DNA from: Rhodobacteraceae bacterium CCMM004
Lineage (GTDB): Bacteria; Pseudomonadota; Alphaproteobacteria; Rhodobacterales; Rhodobacteraceae
DNA length: 64,000 bases
Reading direction: 5' to 3'
Assembly: GCA_004005435.1 (NCBI GenBank)
Contig: RZWH01000001.1
Span: forward strand, 744,001 to 808,000
Shown here: one piece after another, positions 26,683 through 34,970 of the stretch
How the letters are laid out: each line of letters starts with the position of its first letter
Position numbering within the stretch: the stretch's first letter is position 1
Translations under genes and position numbers: made by a program
The notes under the pieces: generated by a model
What the model was told of the DNA's origin: nothing
Seen by the model: only the letters and a program-made list of their open reading frames with translations
The model's database searches: none

Positions 26683-26710
26683 GTGCAAATACCCCACGGG
26701 AGTTGCCATC
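26683..26710. repeat. Rhodobacterales-type intergenic repeat, copy 2 (partial)
   Basis: TGCAAATACCCCACGGGAG resembles the first part of the element at 22941, but the GGGGGCAGAGCCCCC arm is missing. It lies in the 120-bp gap between the MOSC and acetyltransferase genes. Confidence 0.35.
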
Positions 26711-26784
26711 GACGCGCCATCGCTCCAAGCGACGATGGCGACGGGTGTGAACCCCCGGGACTCCCTGCCAGCGCGAGGCGCCCC

Positions 26785-27423
26785 ATGCACGGCCCAGACC
26801 CCGACACGCTCCACCCCATGTCCTTCACCGACCAGGTCGCGTTCCTGCGCCCCTTGGCCAAGGACCGGCCGAACGTTGAGATCGGCGCCTACACCTACTA
26901 CGACGACCCCGCCGGGCCGCAGCGGTTCTTCGACCAGTGCGTGCGCTACCACTTTCCCTTCGTCGGGGACTGGCTCAGGATCGGGCCGTTCTGCGCCATC
27001 GCTACCCGGGCGCAGTTCATCATGAACGGCGCCAACCACCAGATGACTGGGCTCAGCACCTATCCCTTCGCGATCTTCGAGAACGGCTGGGACGAGGGCT
27101 TCGACCCCGAGACGTGGGTTGAGGGCAACCGTGGCGACACCACCGTGGGAGGCGATGTCTGGATCGGGACGGAGGCCATGGTGATGCCGGGCGTCACCAT
27201 CGGCGCCGGCGCCGTGGTCGCCGCCCGCTCCGTGGTCACACGCGACGTGCGGCCTTATGCCATCGTCGCGGGCAACCCCGCGCGCGAGGTGCGTCGCCGC
27301 TTCGACGACGCCACCGTCGACCGCCTGCTGGCCATCGCTTGGTGGGACTGGGACGCGCCCCGCATCACCGCCGCCCTACCGGCGATCCGGTCGGGCGACA
27401 TCGCCGCGCTGGAGGCATCGTGA
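26785..27423 (+). CDS. CatB-like (xenobiotic) acetyltransferase, hexapeptide-repeat
   Basis: The ATG at 26785 gives 212 residues; a second at 26818 is equally possible. The left-handed beta-helix is visible as VEIGAYTYYDD, LRIGPFCAIA and GGDVWIGTEAMVMPGVTIGA-type hexapeptides, ending YAIVAGNPAREVRRRF. The family transfers acetyl from acetyl-CoA to hydroxyl groups of streptogramin, chloramphenicol or sugar substrates; chromosomal members are mostly uncharacterised, so a resistance role should not be assumed. Its stop overlaps the GTG of engB. Confidence 0.9.
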   Translation: MHGPDPDTLHPMSFTDQVAFLRPLAKDRPNVEIGAYTYYDDPAGPQRFFDQCVRYHFPFVGDWLRIGPFCAIATRAQFIMNGANHQMTGLSTYPFAIFENGWDEGFDPETWVEGNRGDTTVGGDVWIGTEAMVMPGVTIGAGAVVAARSVVTRDVRPYAIVAGNPAREVRRRFDDATVDRLLAIAWWDWDAPRITAALPAIRSGDIAALEAS

Positions 27424-28067
27424 CCGCCCTGCCCTTCCCCCTGGCCGAGCCCTCGGATGCGGCGCTGAAGGCCGGCACCGCGCTCTTCCGGCAGGAGACG
27501 ACGTTCCTCAAGGGCGTGGTCGCCATGGACGGCTTGCCCCCCGACGACCGACTGGAAGTCTGCTTTGCCGGGCGCTCGAACGTGGGCAAGTCGTCTCTGA
27601 TCAACGCGCTGACCGGGCGCCGCGGCCTCGCCCGCGCCTCCAACACCCCCGGCCGCACGCAAGAGATCAACTATTTCACCCTGGCCGAGCTCTATCTGGT
27701 CGACCTGCCCGGCTATGGTTTCGCCAACGCGCCGGTCCGGGTGGTGGAGCGCTGGCAGCGGCTGATGAAGGACTACCTGTCGGGCCGCGCCACCCTGCGC
27801 CGCGCCTTTCTGCTGATCGACGCCCGGCATGGGCCGAAGGCGGTGGACGACGAGATCATGGGCCTCCTCGACCGCGCCGCCGTGCCGTTCCAGACGGTTC
27901 TGACCAAGGCCGACAAGGTCAAGGCCGCCGACCGCGACCGCATCCTCGACGCCACCCGCGCCGTCCTGGCGCGCCACCCCGCGGCGTTCCCGGAACTGGT
28001 CCTGACCTCGTCGGAAAAGGGCACGGGCATCGACACCCTGCGCGCGGTGATCGCCGGGCTGGCCTGA
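27420..28067 (+). CDS. engB: ribosome biogenesis GTPase EngB/YihA
   Basis: The protein has 215 residues and is TrmE/Era-type. G1 is AGRSNVGKSSLINALT, G2 is NTPGRTQ, G3 is DLPGYGFA, G4 is TKADK and G5 is TSSEKGTG. It assists 50S subunit assembly. The GTG start at 27420 overlaps the acetyltransferase TGA as GTGA, giving translational coupling. It converges with the AbrB-type gene 5 bp away. Confidence 0.96.
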   Translation: MTALPFPLAEPSDAALKAGTALFRQETTFLKGVVAMDGLPPDDRLEVCFAGRSNVGKSSLINALTGRRGLARASNTPGRTQEINYFTLAELYLVDLPGYGFANAPVRVVERWQRLMKDYLSGRATLRRAFLLIDARHGPKAVDDEIMGLLDRAAVPFQTVLTKADKVKAADRDRILDATRAVLARHPAAFPELVLTSSEKGTGIDTLRAVIAGLA

Positions 28068-28072
28068 GCCGT

Positions 28073-29134
28073 TCAGTCGCGGCCCCCCAGCCACCGCGCC
28101 AGCGGCACCAGGATCACCGGCGCCAGGCCCAGGAGCATCGCGATCCGGGCGATGTGGTGGGTGGCGATATAGGCCACGTCCTCGCCCATGGACAACGCCA
28201 CCAGGCTCATCTCGGTGAGGCCGCCGGGGGCGTAGGCCAGGATCACCTGCGCCGCGCTCTGCCCGAACCAGTCGTGGAACAGAGCGGCAAAGCTCAGCGC
28301 GACGCCCAGCGTCATCACCGTCGCCGCCAGCGCCAGCACCAGCGCCCTGAGCACCATCCGCGGCGGGCACCCGATGAACCGGCAGCCCATGATCGTGCCC
28401 AGCACCACCTGCGCGGCGACCACCAGCAGGGCGGGCGGCGCGCTGTAGGTCAGGCCGGTCACGTGGACCGCGGCGCTCAGGATCATCGGCCCGATAAGCG
28501 TCGGCGCCGGGAGGCGCAGCACCTGGCCCAGGCCGATCCCGCACACACCGCAGAGCACCAGGATCGCCGCGTCGGCCCAGCCCAATGCCGCGCCGGTAGC
28601 GTTCAGCCCGGCGATGCCGCTGACCTCCAGCCCCAGGATCACCCGGAACCACACGGCGACGGCGCCGATGGTCACGGCGATGCGTGCGGCATGGGCCAGG
28701 ATGATCTGCCGCGCGTCGCCGCCCATCGCCTCGCCGATCAGCATCATGTCGTTGAGGCCGCCGGGCATCGCCGCAAAGAACGCGGTCACCGTGTCCATCC
28801 GCCCGACCCGAACATAAAACGGCACCACCAGTGCCGCGGCGATCACCAAGTAGACGGCGAGGAACGCCAGGGACAGAGCCCAGCCCGCGGCCTGCTGGAC
28901 GACCTCGGGGGTAAAGCTCGACCCCAGGAGCACGCCGATCACGGCGACGACCACGGGCCGGATCCCCTCGGGCGGCACCAGGGGCACCGCCGCCAGGGCG
29001 GCGATCAGGGTCGCCGTCAGAGCGCCCAGCATCCACGGCAGCGGCAGATTGGCCCACCAGAACAGACAACCGCCTGCCAGGCCCAGGGCGACCGTCGCCA
29101 CCATGCGCCTCCACCGAGTTTTCCCGATCCCCAT
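28073..29134 (-). CDS. AbrB-family (PF05145-type) integral membrane protein
   Basis: The protein has 353 residues with about ten hydrophobic segments in two halves. The repeated signature is visible as MPGGLNDMMLIGEAMGGD in the first half and APGGLTEMSLVALSMGEDV in the second. Such proteins were once annotated ammonia monooxygenase; their transport role is not settled. The start at 29134 follows a basic N-terminus. It stands alone between engB and the ynj cluster. Confidence 0.85.
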   Translation of the reverse strand: MGIGKTRWRRMVATVALGLAGGCLFWWANLPLPWMLGALTATLIAALAAVPLVPPEGIRPVVVAVIGVLLGSSFTPEVVQQAAGWALSLAFLAVYLVIAAALVVPFYVRVGRMDTVTAFFAAMPGGLNDMMLIGEAMGGDARQIILAHAARIAVTIGAVAVWFRVILGLEVSGIAGLNATGAALGWADAAILVLCGVCGIGLGQVLRLPAPTLIGPMILSAAVHVTGLTYSAPPALLVVAAQVVLGTIMGCRFIGCPPRMVLRALVLALAATVMTLGVALSFAALFHDWFGQSAAQVILAYAPGGLTEMSLVALSMGEDVAYIATHHIARIAMLLGLAPVILVPLARWLGGRD

Positions 29135-29187
29135 GGCGCCGGTGATAAGACGGCGCAGCGGCGGTCACAAGATGGCCGCCACGCCGC

Positions 29188-29823
29188 TCAGCCCAGCCGC
29201 AGGACCGGACCGTCCGCGGCCGCCGCGTCCTCGGCGTCGTGCGTGACCATCAGGACCGGCAGGGTCCGCGCGCGGGCCCGGGCGAACACCATCGTCCGCA
29301 TCTGCGCCCGGAGATCGGCGTCGAGGCTGGAGAACGGCTCGTCCAGCAACAGCGCGCGGGGCTCGCTCAAGAGCGTGCGCATGAGCGCCACGCGGATCTT
29401 CTGCCCCCCCGACAGGGACCCGGGGTCGCGGGCGGCGAACCCGGCCATGCCGATCTCGCTCAGCGCTGCGTCGACGGCAGCCCGCCGCGCCGCGCGGCCC
29501 CTCAGCCCCGGCGGCAGGCCAAAGGCCAGGTTCGCGCCCACCGAAAGATGCGGAAACAGCAGATCGTCCTGGAACAGGATGCCGATCCCCCGCGCCTCGG
29601 GCGGCCGGCCGCTCAGGTCGGCGCCGTCCAGCCGGATCCGTCCGAGCACCTCGAAGGGCGCCGACAGCGTGCCCATCACCGCGCCGAGAAGGGTGGACTT
29701 GCCCGACCCCGACGGCCCCATCACCGACGTCACCGTGCCCGGCGCCACGGCCAGGTCCAGCGACAACAGCACGCGGCCGTTCAGCCGCACCTGCACCCGG
29801 TCGAGCGACAGCCCCTCATCCAT
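29188..29823 (-). CDS. ynjD: ABC transporter ATP-binding protein YnjD-like
   Basis: The protein has 211 residues. Walker A is MGPSGSGKSTLL, the signature motif is LSGGQKIRVALMRTLL, Walker B is ALLLDEPFSSLD and the switch His is VTHDAED. It starts inside the end of the permease gene (8 bp overlap). Together with the ynjC- and ynjB-like genes it forms an importer of unknown substrate. The YnjBCD label is from the gene set, sequence signatures and the adjacent ynjF-like gene. Confidence 0.88.
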   Translation of the reverse strand: MDEGLSLDRVQVRLNGRVLLSLDLAVAPGTVTSVMGPSGSGKSTLLGAVMGTLSAPFEVLGRIRLDGADLSGRPPEARGIGILFQDDLLFPHLSVGANLAFGLPPGLRGRAARRAAVDAALSEIGMAGFAARDPGSLSGGQKIRVALMRTLLSEPRALLLDEPFSSLDADLRAQMRTMVFARARARTLPVLMVTHDAEDAAAADGPVLRLG

Positions 29824-31555
29824 GTCGCATCCCTCCGCGGCGGGCGTAGATCAGGCGCGGCAGCCCGATGGCCAGGGCAAAGGGCACCAGCGCCGCCGCG
29901 GTCTGGGCCAGGGCGAAGACGCCGATGGCGCGCCGGTCCCCGCCCGAGGCCAGCGCGACCGCGTCGGTGGTCAGGGTCTGCACTCGACCGCCGCCGATCA
30001 ACAGAGTGGGCAGGTATTGTCCGACCGAGACCGACACGCCCACCGCCGCGGCCGTCAGGAGCGGGGCCAGCAGCATCGGCAGGCGCACGCTCCACAGCAC
30101 CCGGTCGGGCCCCGCGCCCAGCGCGGAGGCCACCGTGCCATAGCGGCGGTCCCAGGCCCTCCACGGATCGCCGAGCGCGAGGAACACGTAGGGAAAGACG
30201 AAAAGGACATGCGCCGCCGTCACCGCCGCCGTGCCCCCCTGCACGCCCGCCAGCAGCATGGCGGTCGACAGCCCGGGCAGGAACGCGACCTGCGGCACCA
30301 GGAGCGGCAGGTAGAGGAGCCACAGACCGGCCGCGCCCAGGCGCAGACCGTGGCGCATCTCGGCCTCCAGACAGCCGATGGCGAGCGTCAGGGCGATCAG
30401 CGTCGAGACCGCCGCGATCACCGCCGTTTCCGCCACCGTGGCGTTCAGGGTCATGGCGTGGCGGGTCCAGTTCTGCATCGTCAGGCCGCTGGGCCAGGGA
30501 TCGGGGAATGCCCAGAACCCCGCAACCGACCAGAGCGCCAGCACCGCCAGCCCGCCGAGGACGGCCGCCGCGCTCAGCCCGGCGATGCCGAGCGCCGCGC
30601 GGCGGGCCCAGACCTCGCGCCGGCCCCGGCCCCCGGCGGCGATCCAGCGGCGGCCCAGCGCCGCCACCGCCCGCTCGCCCAGCCACCAGGCGGCCAGCGC
30701 ACCGAGCACCAACGCCAGTTGCAGCACGGCTGCCGCCGCCGCGCGCAAACGCATGGCGAGGTCGGGATCGCCCATCCACTTCACCGCCTGCACCGCCAGG
30801 CTGGGCGGTGTGTTGGGGCCCAGCACGATGGCCACATCCACCACCGTCATGGAGAACGCGAGGACCACGTAGACCGGCAGGCGGATCTGGCGATAGACCT
30901 GCGGGAACACGACCTTGACCCAGGCGGTCATCCGTCCGTAGCCCAGCGACCGCGCCACGGTCATTGCCCGGCCCGCGTCGGCCTGCCCCAGCGCGGCGAG
31001 CGCCATCAGCATGACGAAGGGCACCTCCTTGGCCACCAGCCCGGCGATCAGGGTCAGCCCCCAGGGGTCCTGGACGATGAGCCAGTCGGGCGGGCGGTCG
31101 AACCCCGTGGCCCAGGGCGACAGCGCCCTGAGGATCCACCCCGACGGCGCGATGAGGAAGGCTAGCCCGAACGCCGCCGCCGCGTGCGGCACCGACAGGA
31201 GCGGCGACAGGAGCGCGCGCACGGCGGCGAAGGTGCGCGTGCCGCTCCACGCCGCCAGAACCGCCGTGACCACCGCGAGCGAGAGCAGGGTCGACACCCC
31301 GCCCGCCACCAGGCTCAGGCGCACCGCGTCGGGCAAACCCGGCCAGGCGGCCAGGTCGGCGAAGGCGCCAAGCCCCGGCTGCATGACCCCCGCGGCGGGC
31401 AGCACCCCGAACGCGGGCGCCAACGTGCCCAGCACCCCAGCCCCCACCGGCAGGAGCAGGAACGCGGTGGCCAGCATCGGCACCGCGGGCAGCACCCGGG
31501 CGGGCCGGCGCTGCGGCCGGTGCCGCGCCGCGCCCTGGGAGCGAACGTCGGTCAA
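29816..31555 (-). CDS. ynjC: ABC transporter permease, fused double module, YnjC-like
   Basis: The protein has 579 residues and about 12 membrane segments. It contains two binding-protein-dependent permease modules in one chain; the EAA-type loop is readable as RAMTVARSLGYGRMTAWVKVVFP in the first half and SALGAGPDRVLWSVRLP in the second. The double-length permease is typical of YnjC and ThiP-type systems. It starts 6 bp after ynjB and overlaps ynjD. Confidence 0.88.
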   Translation of the reverse strand: MTDVRSQGAARHRPQRRPARVLPAVPMLATAFLLLPVGAGVLGTLAPAFGVLPAAGVMQPGLGAFADLAAWPGLPDAVRLSLVAGGVSTLLSLAVVTAVLAAWSGTRTFAAVRALLSPLLSVPHAAAAFGLAFLIAPSGWILRALSPWATGFDRPPDWLIVQDPWGLTLIAGLVAKEVPFVMLMALAALGQADAGRAMTVARSLGYGRMTAWVKVVFPQVYRQIRLPVYVVLAFSMTVVDVAIVLGPNTPPSLAVQAVKWMGDPDLAMRLRAAAAAVLQLALVLGALAAWWLGERAVAALGRRWIAAGGRGRREVWARRAALGIAGLSAAAVLGGLAVLALWSVAGFWAFPDPWPSGLTMQNWTRHAMTLNATVAETAVIAAVSTLIALTLAIGCLEAEMRHGLRLGAAGLWLLYLPLLVPQVAFLPGLSTAMLLAGVQGGTAAVTAAHVLFVFPYVFLALGDPWRAWDRRYGTVASALGAGPDRVLWSVRLPMLLAPLLTAAAVGVSVSVGQYLPTLLIGGGRVQTLTTDAVALASGGDRRAIGVFALAQTAAALVPFALAIGLPRLIYARRGGMRHG

Positions 31556-31561
31556 GACGCC

Positions 31562-32761
31562 CTAGTCGGCCACGCCGTAGCGCGCGGTCCAGTCGGCCTC
31601 GATCCGCTCCATCCAGCTGGGGTGCGGTTCGGGCAGGGCGGTGCCCAACTCGTCCGGCGACAGCGTCGCGATGCCGAGGTCGATGCCGTCGAAAAGCGCC
31701 CGGTCCTCGTCCGGCAGACCCGCCACGTCCAGGACCGTGCCGTAGCCCAGCACCTGCGGATCGAGCGCCCGCGCCTGCGCCTCGGGCGAGAGCAGGAAAT
31801 TCGCGACCACCATCGCCCCCGCCTTGGCCGCGGCGTTGTAGGGGATCGCGACGAAGCTGGCGTTGCCGATGGACCCGCCCTCGGGAACGAAGGTGCGCAC
31901 GGTGTCGGGCAGCTCGAAATTCGCGATGGCGGCGCTGGCCTCTCCCGGGCTGAACGAGATGGCGAGGTCGATCTCGCCGTCGGCCATGAGCTGGATCTGG
32001 CGCGGACCGGTCTGGGGATAGGCGCGGCCCTGGCGCCAGAGGTTCGGCGTCAACTGGTCCAGGAGCGCCCAGAGCGGCGCCGTCACCGCGTCGTAGTCGG
32101 CGTTGTCGGCGGGATCGAGCAGTGGCGCGGGATCGTCGACGACGCCGTAGAGCGCCTGTTTCAGGAACGTCGAGCCCAGGAAATCGGGCGGCTGGGGGTA
32201 GGTGAAGCGGCCGGGGGTCTCGGCCGCCCAGGCCGCGATGGCGGGCACCGTGCGCGGCGGCTCGGGCAGGTCGGCGGTGTCGTACATGAACACCACCTGC
32301 GCCGCGGCCCAGGGGCTCTCGTAACCCTCGGTGGGGACGGTGAAGTCCACGTCCACTGGTTTGGTGCGGTCGACGAGCGCCCAGTTCGGCAGCTCCCACG
32401 CCCACGGGCCAAAGAGCAGATCCGCCGCCTTCATCGCCGCGAAATTCTCGCCGTTGATCCAGATGAGGTCGATGGCGCCGCCCGCATGCTGGCCGGCCTG
32501 CTTCTCCGACAGCACCCGGCTGACAGCGCTTGCGGTGTCCGACAGCTTCACATGCTCCAGCGTCACGCCGTGGTCTTCGGCCACGCGCCGACCGACCCAG
32601 GCGATGAAGTCGTTGGTGGTGGGCGAGCCGCCCCAGGCATTCCAATAGACCGTCTGCCCGCGCGCCGTCTCGGTGACCGCGTCCCAGTCGGCCGGATCGG
32701 GCTCGGCCCACGCCGCACCGCCCATCGCCAGTGCCGCCAGCGCCCCTGTTATCGTTCTCAC
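31562..32761 (-). CDS. ynjB: ABC transporter substrate-binding protein YnjB-like
   Basis: The protein has 399 residues. A GTG start at 32761 overlaps the ynjF-like TGA as GTGA and opens a signal peptide (RTITGALAALAMGGAAWAEP). Family features are GQTVYWNAWGGSPTTNDFIA, DLIWINGENFAAMK, FGPWAWELPNW and EGYESPWAAAQVVF. An alternative upstream frame start would overlap the ynjF-like gene and lacks a signal peptide. In E. coli YnjB belongs to an ABC importer of unassigned substrate. Confidence 0.9.
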   Translation of the reverse strand: MRTITGALAALAMGGAAWAEPDPADWDAVTETARGQTVYWNAWGGSPTTNDFIAWVGRRVAEDHGVTLEHVKLSDTASAVSRVLSEKQAGQHAGGAIDLIWINGENFAAMKAADLLFGPWAWELPNWALVDRTKPVDVDFTVPTEGYESPWAAAQVVFMYDTADLPEPPRTVPAIAAWAAETPGRFTYPQPPDFLGSTFLKQALYGVVDDPAPLLDPADNADYDAVTAPLWALLDQLTPNLWRQGRAYPQTGPRQIQLMADGEIDLAISFSPGEASAAIANFELPDTVRTFVPEGGSIGNASFVAIPYNAAAKAGAMVVANFLLSPEAQARALDPQVLGYGTVLDVAGLPDEDRALFDGIDLGIATLSPDELGTALPEPHPSWMERIEADWTARYGVAD

Positions 32762-33444
32762 CGCGTCGTCTCCTTGTCGTCGGAGCGCGGCGGAAAGACC
32801 TGCCGCGCGAACAGTATCCGCGCCCCCGCCGTGACGAAGCACAGCGCCCCGAAAGCCCAGGCCAGCGGCGCAAAGGCCCCGGGCCACAGGCACAGAACGG
32901 CAAAGAAGGCGATGGTTTCGGCGCCCTCCAGGAGGCCGCCGGTGAAATAGAGCGACTTGACCCCTCGTGCGTCGGTCCGCATCCGCCGCTTTTCCGCCAG
33001 GATGGCGAACCCCAGAAACGACGCTCCATTCACGTAGAAGCTGAGGAGCAGAAACGCCCCCGCGGCCCCGTTCGCCGCGGGATCGAGCCAGACGAAGGCG
33101 GCGGGAATGGCGCCATAGACCAAAAAGTCGCTGGTGATGTCGAGATAGCCGCCGAAATCGCTGGATCGGGTGGCGCGGGCGACGGCGCCGTCCAGGCCGT
33201 CGGCGATCCGACTGAGCGCCAGAGGGATCAGCGCCAGGAGGGTGCAGCCCGCGGCGACCGCGGCCGCCGCCGCGAGCCCCAGCGCCAGGCCCGCCAGGGT
33301 CACCGCATCGGGCGTTGCCCCGGCACGGGCAAGGATGCGCCCGGCGCGGTCCAGCGGCGGGTCGATCAGCGGCCTGAGACGGGCATCGAACATGCGCCCT
33401 AGCTCCAGCGGCGCGGCCGGCGCGGCACGGCGCACGGCGGCCAT
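32758..33444 (-). CDS. ynjF: CDP-alcohol phosphatidyltransferase family protein, YnjF-like
   Basis: The protein has 228 residues with the CDP-OH-P motif DG..AR........G...D...D readable around RIADGLDGAVARATRSSDFG then GYLDITSD. Several membrane helices follow. It is the first gene of the minus-strand cluster and its stop overlaps ynjB. E. coli carries ynjF at the end of ynjABCDEF, so the grouping is conserved though the order is rearranged and ynjE is absent. The lipid product is unknown. Confidence 0.88.
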   Translation of the reverse strand: MAAVRRAAPAAPLELGRMFDARLRPLIDPPLDRAGRILARAGATPDAVTLAGLALGLAAAAAVAAGCTLLALIPLALSRIADGLDGAVARATRSSDFGGYLDITSDFLVYGAIPAAFVWLDPAANGAAGAFLLLSFYVNGASFLGFAILAEKRRMRTDARGVKSLYFTGGLLEGAETIAFFAVLCLWPGAFAPLAWAFGALCFVTAGARILFARQVFPPRSDDKETTR

Positions 33445-33591
33445 GGGACGCGGGGCCCCGGGGGCGCGGAGGTCACCTCGGTCATGTCCGCACCCTTACC
33501 TCCCCTGCCGGTCACTTGCGAAATATCTTTTCCGTGACGTCCTGTAAGATTTGCCCCTTGCGCGGGGCTCCGGCCGCGGTATGAACAAAGG

Positions 33592-34263
33592 ATGAACGGA
33601 CGGCCCTTCGACCTCGCCGGAGCGCGGCTGGTGCTGTTGCCTTCGGGCGGCGTGCATTGGCCCGAGACGGGCACCTTGATCGTCTCGGACCTGCATCTGG
33701 GCAAGTCCGAGCGGATGGCGCGGCGTGGCGGCCCGATGCTGCCGCCCTACGAGACCCGAGACACCCTGCGCCGCCTCGCCGCCGATCTGGCCGGCACCGG
33801 CGCCGACCGGGTGGTGAGCCTGGGCGACAGCTTCGACGACCTGCGCGCGGCCAAGGCGCTCGATGCGGCGGACCGGGACGAGCTGGCCCACCTCGCCGCC
33901 CAGGTGCAGTGGATCTGGATCACCGGCAACCACGATCCCGGTAGCGTCTCCGGCGGCACCGCCGTGGCCGAGGCCCGGCTGGGTCCCCTCACCTGCCGCC
34001 ACATCGCCCAGGCAGGCGCCACGGCCGAGCTGTCGGGGCACTATCACCCCAAGGCGCGTCTATCGGTCCGGGGCAAGCTGGTGTCGCGGCCCTGTCTGAT
34101 CCACGACACCGCGCGGGCGATCCTGCCCGCCTATGGCACCTATACCGGCGGGCTCGACTGGACCGATCCGGCGCTCGCCTGCCTGTTCGCCCAGGGGGCC
34201 CGCGCCATCCTGACCGGCCCGGTTCCGACCTGCGTGCCGCTGCCCCGCGCAGCCACGGCGTGA
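33592..34263 (+). CDS. pdeM: calcineurin-like metallophosphoesterase, PdeM-like
   Basis: The protein has 223 residues. Metal-binding motifs are in order: SDLHLGK (D-x-H), GDSFDD, GNHDPG and GHYHP. This is the family called ligase-associated DNA damage response endonuclease PdeM, usually near lhr helicase or DNA ligase genes; none is visible here. The ATG at 33592 follows AAAGG; an ATG 11 bp earlier is out of frame. The stop overlaps the GTG of the next gene. Confidence 0.85.
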   Translation: MNGRPFDLAGARLVLLPSGGVHWPETGTLIVSDLHLGKSERMARRGGPMLPPYETRDTLRRLAADLAGTGADRVVSLGDSFDDLRAAKALDAADRDELAHLAAQVQWIWITGNHDPGSVSGGTAVAEARLGPLTCRHIAQAGATAELSGHYHPKARLSVRGKLVSRPCLIHDTARAILPAYGTYTGGLDWTDPALACLFAQGARAILTGPVPTCVPLPRAATA

Positions 34264-34670
34264 GCGTCGAGGACCGGATCCGCGAGAGCTTTGCCCGGCA
34301 GACGATGATGGCCACCCTCGGCGCGCGGCTGGAGCGGGTGGCGCCGGGTCGCGTCGTGATCACGGCGCCGGTGCTGGAGACGAGCCTGCAACAGCATGGC
34401 ACCGCCCACGCCGCGCTGACCTTCGCCATCGGCGACAGCGCAGCGGGCTATGCCGCCCTGTCGGTGATGGACCCCGACGTCGAGGTCGTGACCGCGGAGA
34501 TCAAGATCAATCTGCTTGCCCCCGCCCGCGGGCCGTTGCTCACCGCCGAGGGGAGGGTGGTGCGGGCCGGGCGGCGGCTGGTGGTGGTCGCGGCGACGGT
34601 CTCGGACCCAACGGGAGATGTGGCGCTGTTGCAGGGCACCATGGTGCCGGTGTCACGACCGCCGCGCTGA
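34260..34670 (+). CDS. PaaI-type hotdog thioesterase
   Basis: The protein has 136 residues. The hotdog core is visible as LQQHGTAHAALTFAIGDSAAGYAAL (helix and active-site loop) and VTAEIKINLLAPARG. The family hydrolyses aryl- or acyl-CoA thioesters. The GTG at 34260 overlaps the pdeM TGA as GTGA, so it is translated from the same transcript. The exact substrate cannot be told. Confidence 0.85.
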   Translation: MSVEDRIRESFARQTMMATLGARLERVAPGRVVITAPVLETSLQQHGTAHAALTFAIGDSAAGYAALSVMDPDVEVVTAEIKINLLAPARGPLLTAEGRVVRAGRRLVVVAATVSDPTGDVALLQGTMVPVSRPPR

Positions 34671-34680
34671 GGCGGCCACG

Positions 34681-34714
34681 AAAAAGGCCGCCGGGGTGTG
34701 CCTCCCCGACGGCC
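34681..34714 (-). terminator. terminator of the 24-codon ORF
   Basis: Read on the minus strand, AGGCCGTCGGGG pairs with CCCCGGCGGCCT (one mismatch) over a short loop, followed by TTTTT. It lies 28 bp after the ORF at 34742-34816 and would stop a leftward transcript. Confidence 0.75.
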
Positions 34715-34741
34715 TATCACTCGTTACGCTGTGGCTGCGGC

Positions 34742-34816
34742 TCAGATCAGCGCAGCAGAAGCCAGCATCATCCCGGCAAAAAAAGCGCCATGAATCGTTA
34801 AGGTCAGTTTCAGCAT
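34742..34816 (-). CDS. 24-codon hydrophobic ORF (possible small membrane protein)
   Basis: The ORF encodes 24 residues beginning MLKLTLTIHGAFFAGMMLAS, one membrane-spanning length. GGAG lies 9 nt before the ATG at 34816 (read leftwards) and a strong terminator follows. Size, hydrophobicity and signals suit a small membrane protein or a hybrid sRNA/peptide. It is too short for ordinary gene finding and I know no family. Confidence 0.5.
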   Translation of the reverse strand: MLKLTLTIHGAFFAGMMLASAALI

Positions 34817-34970
34817 CGACGTGCTCCACACTAGCTTGACAATGTAACACCGATCGCAGCCAGAAGTTCCGCCGACGATTCCCGGCCGCAAAAGGTCGCA
34901 AATCCTCTCCTAGTCCAGCGGCCCGGCCGCTATAGGCGGGGAACCCACACCCCACGCCAGCGGAGACCCC

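Noticed and set aside
27257-31165. 1,302-codon plus-strand frame
   Set aside because: Antisense to the AbrB-type, ynjD and ynjC genes and in another frame of engB; low-complexity Arg/Pro/His translation.
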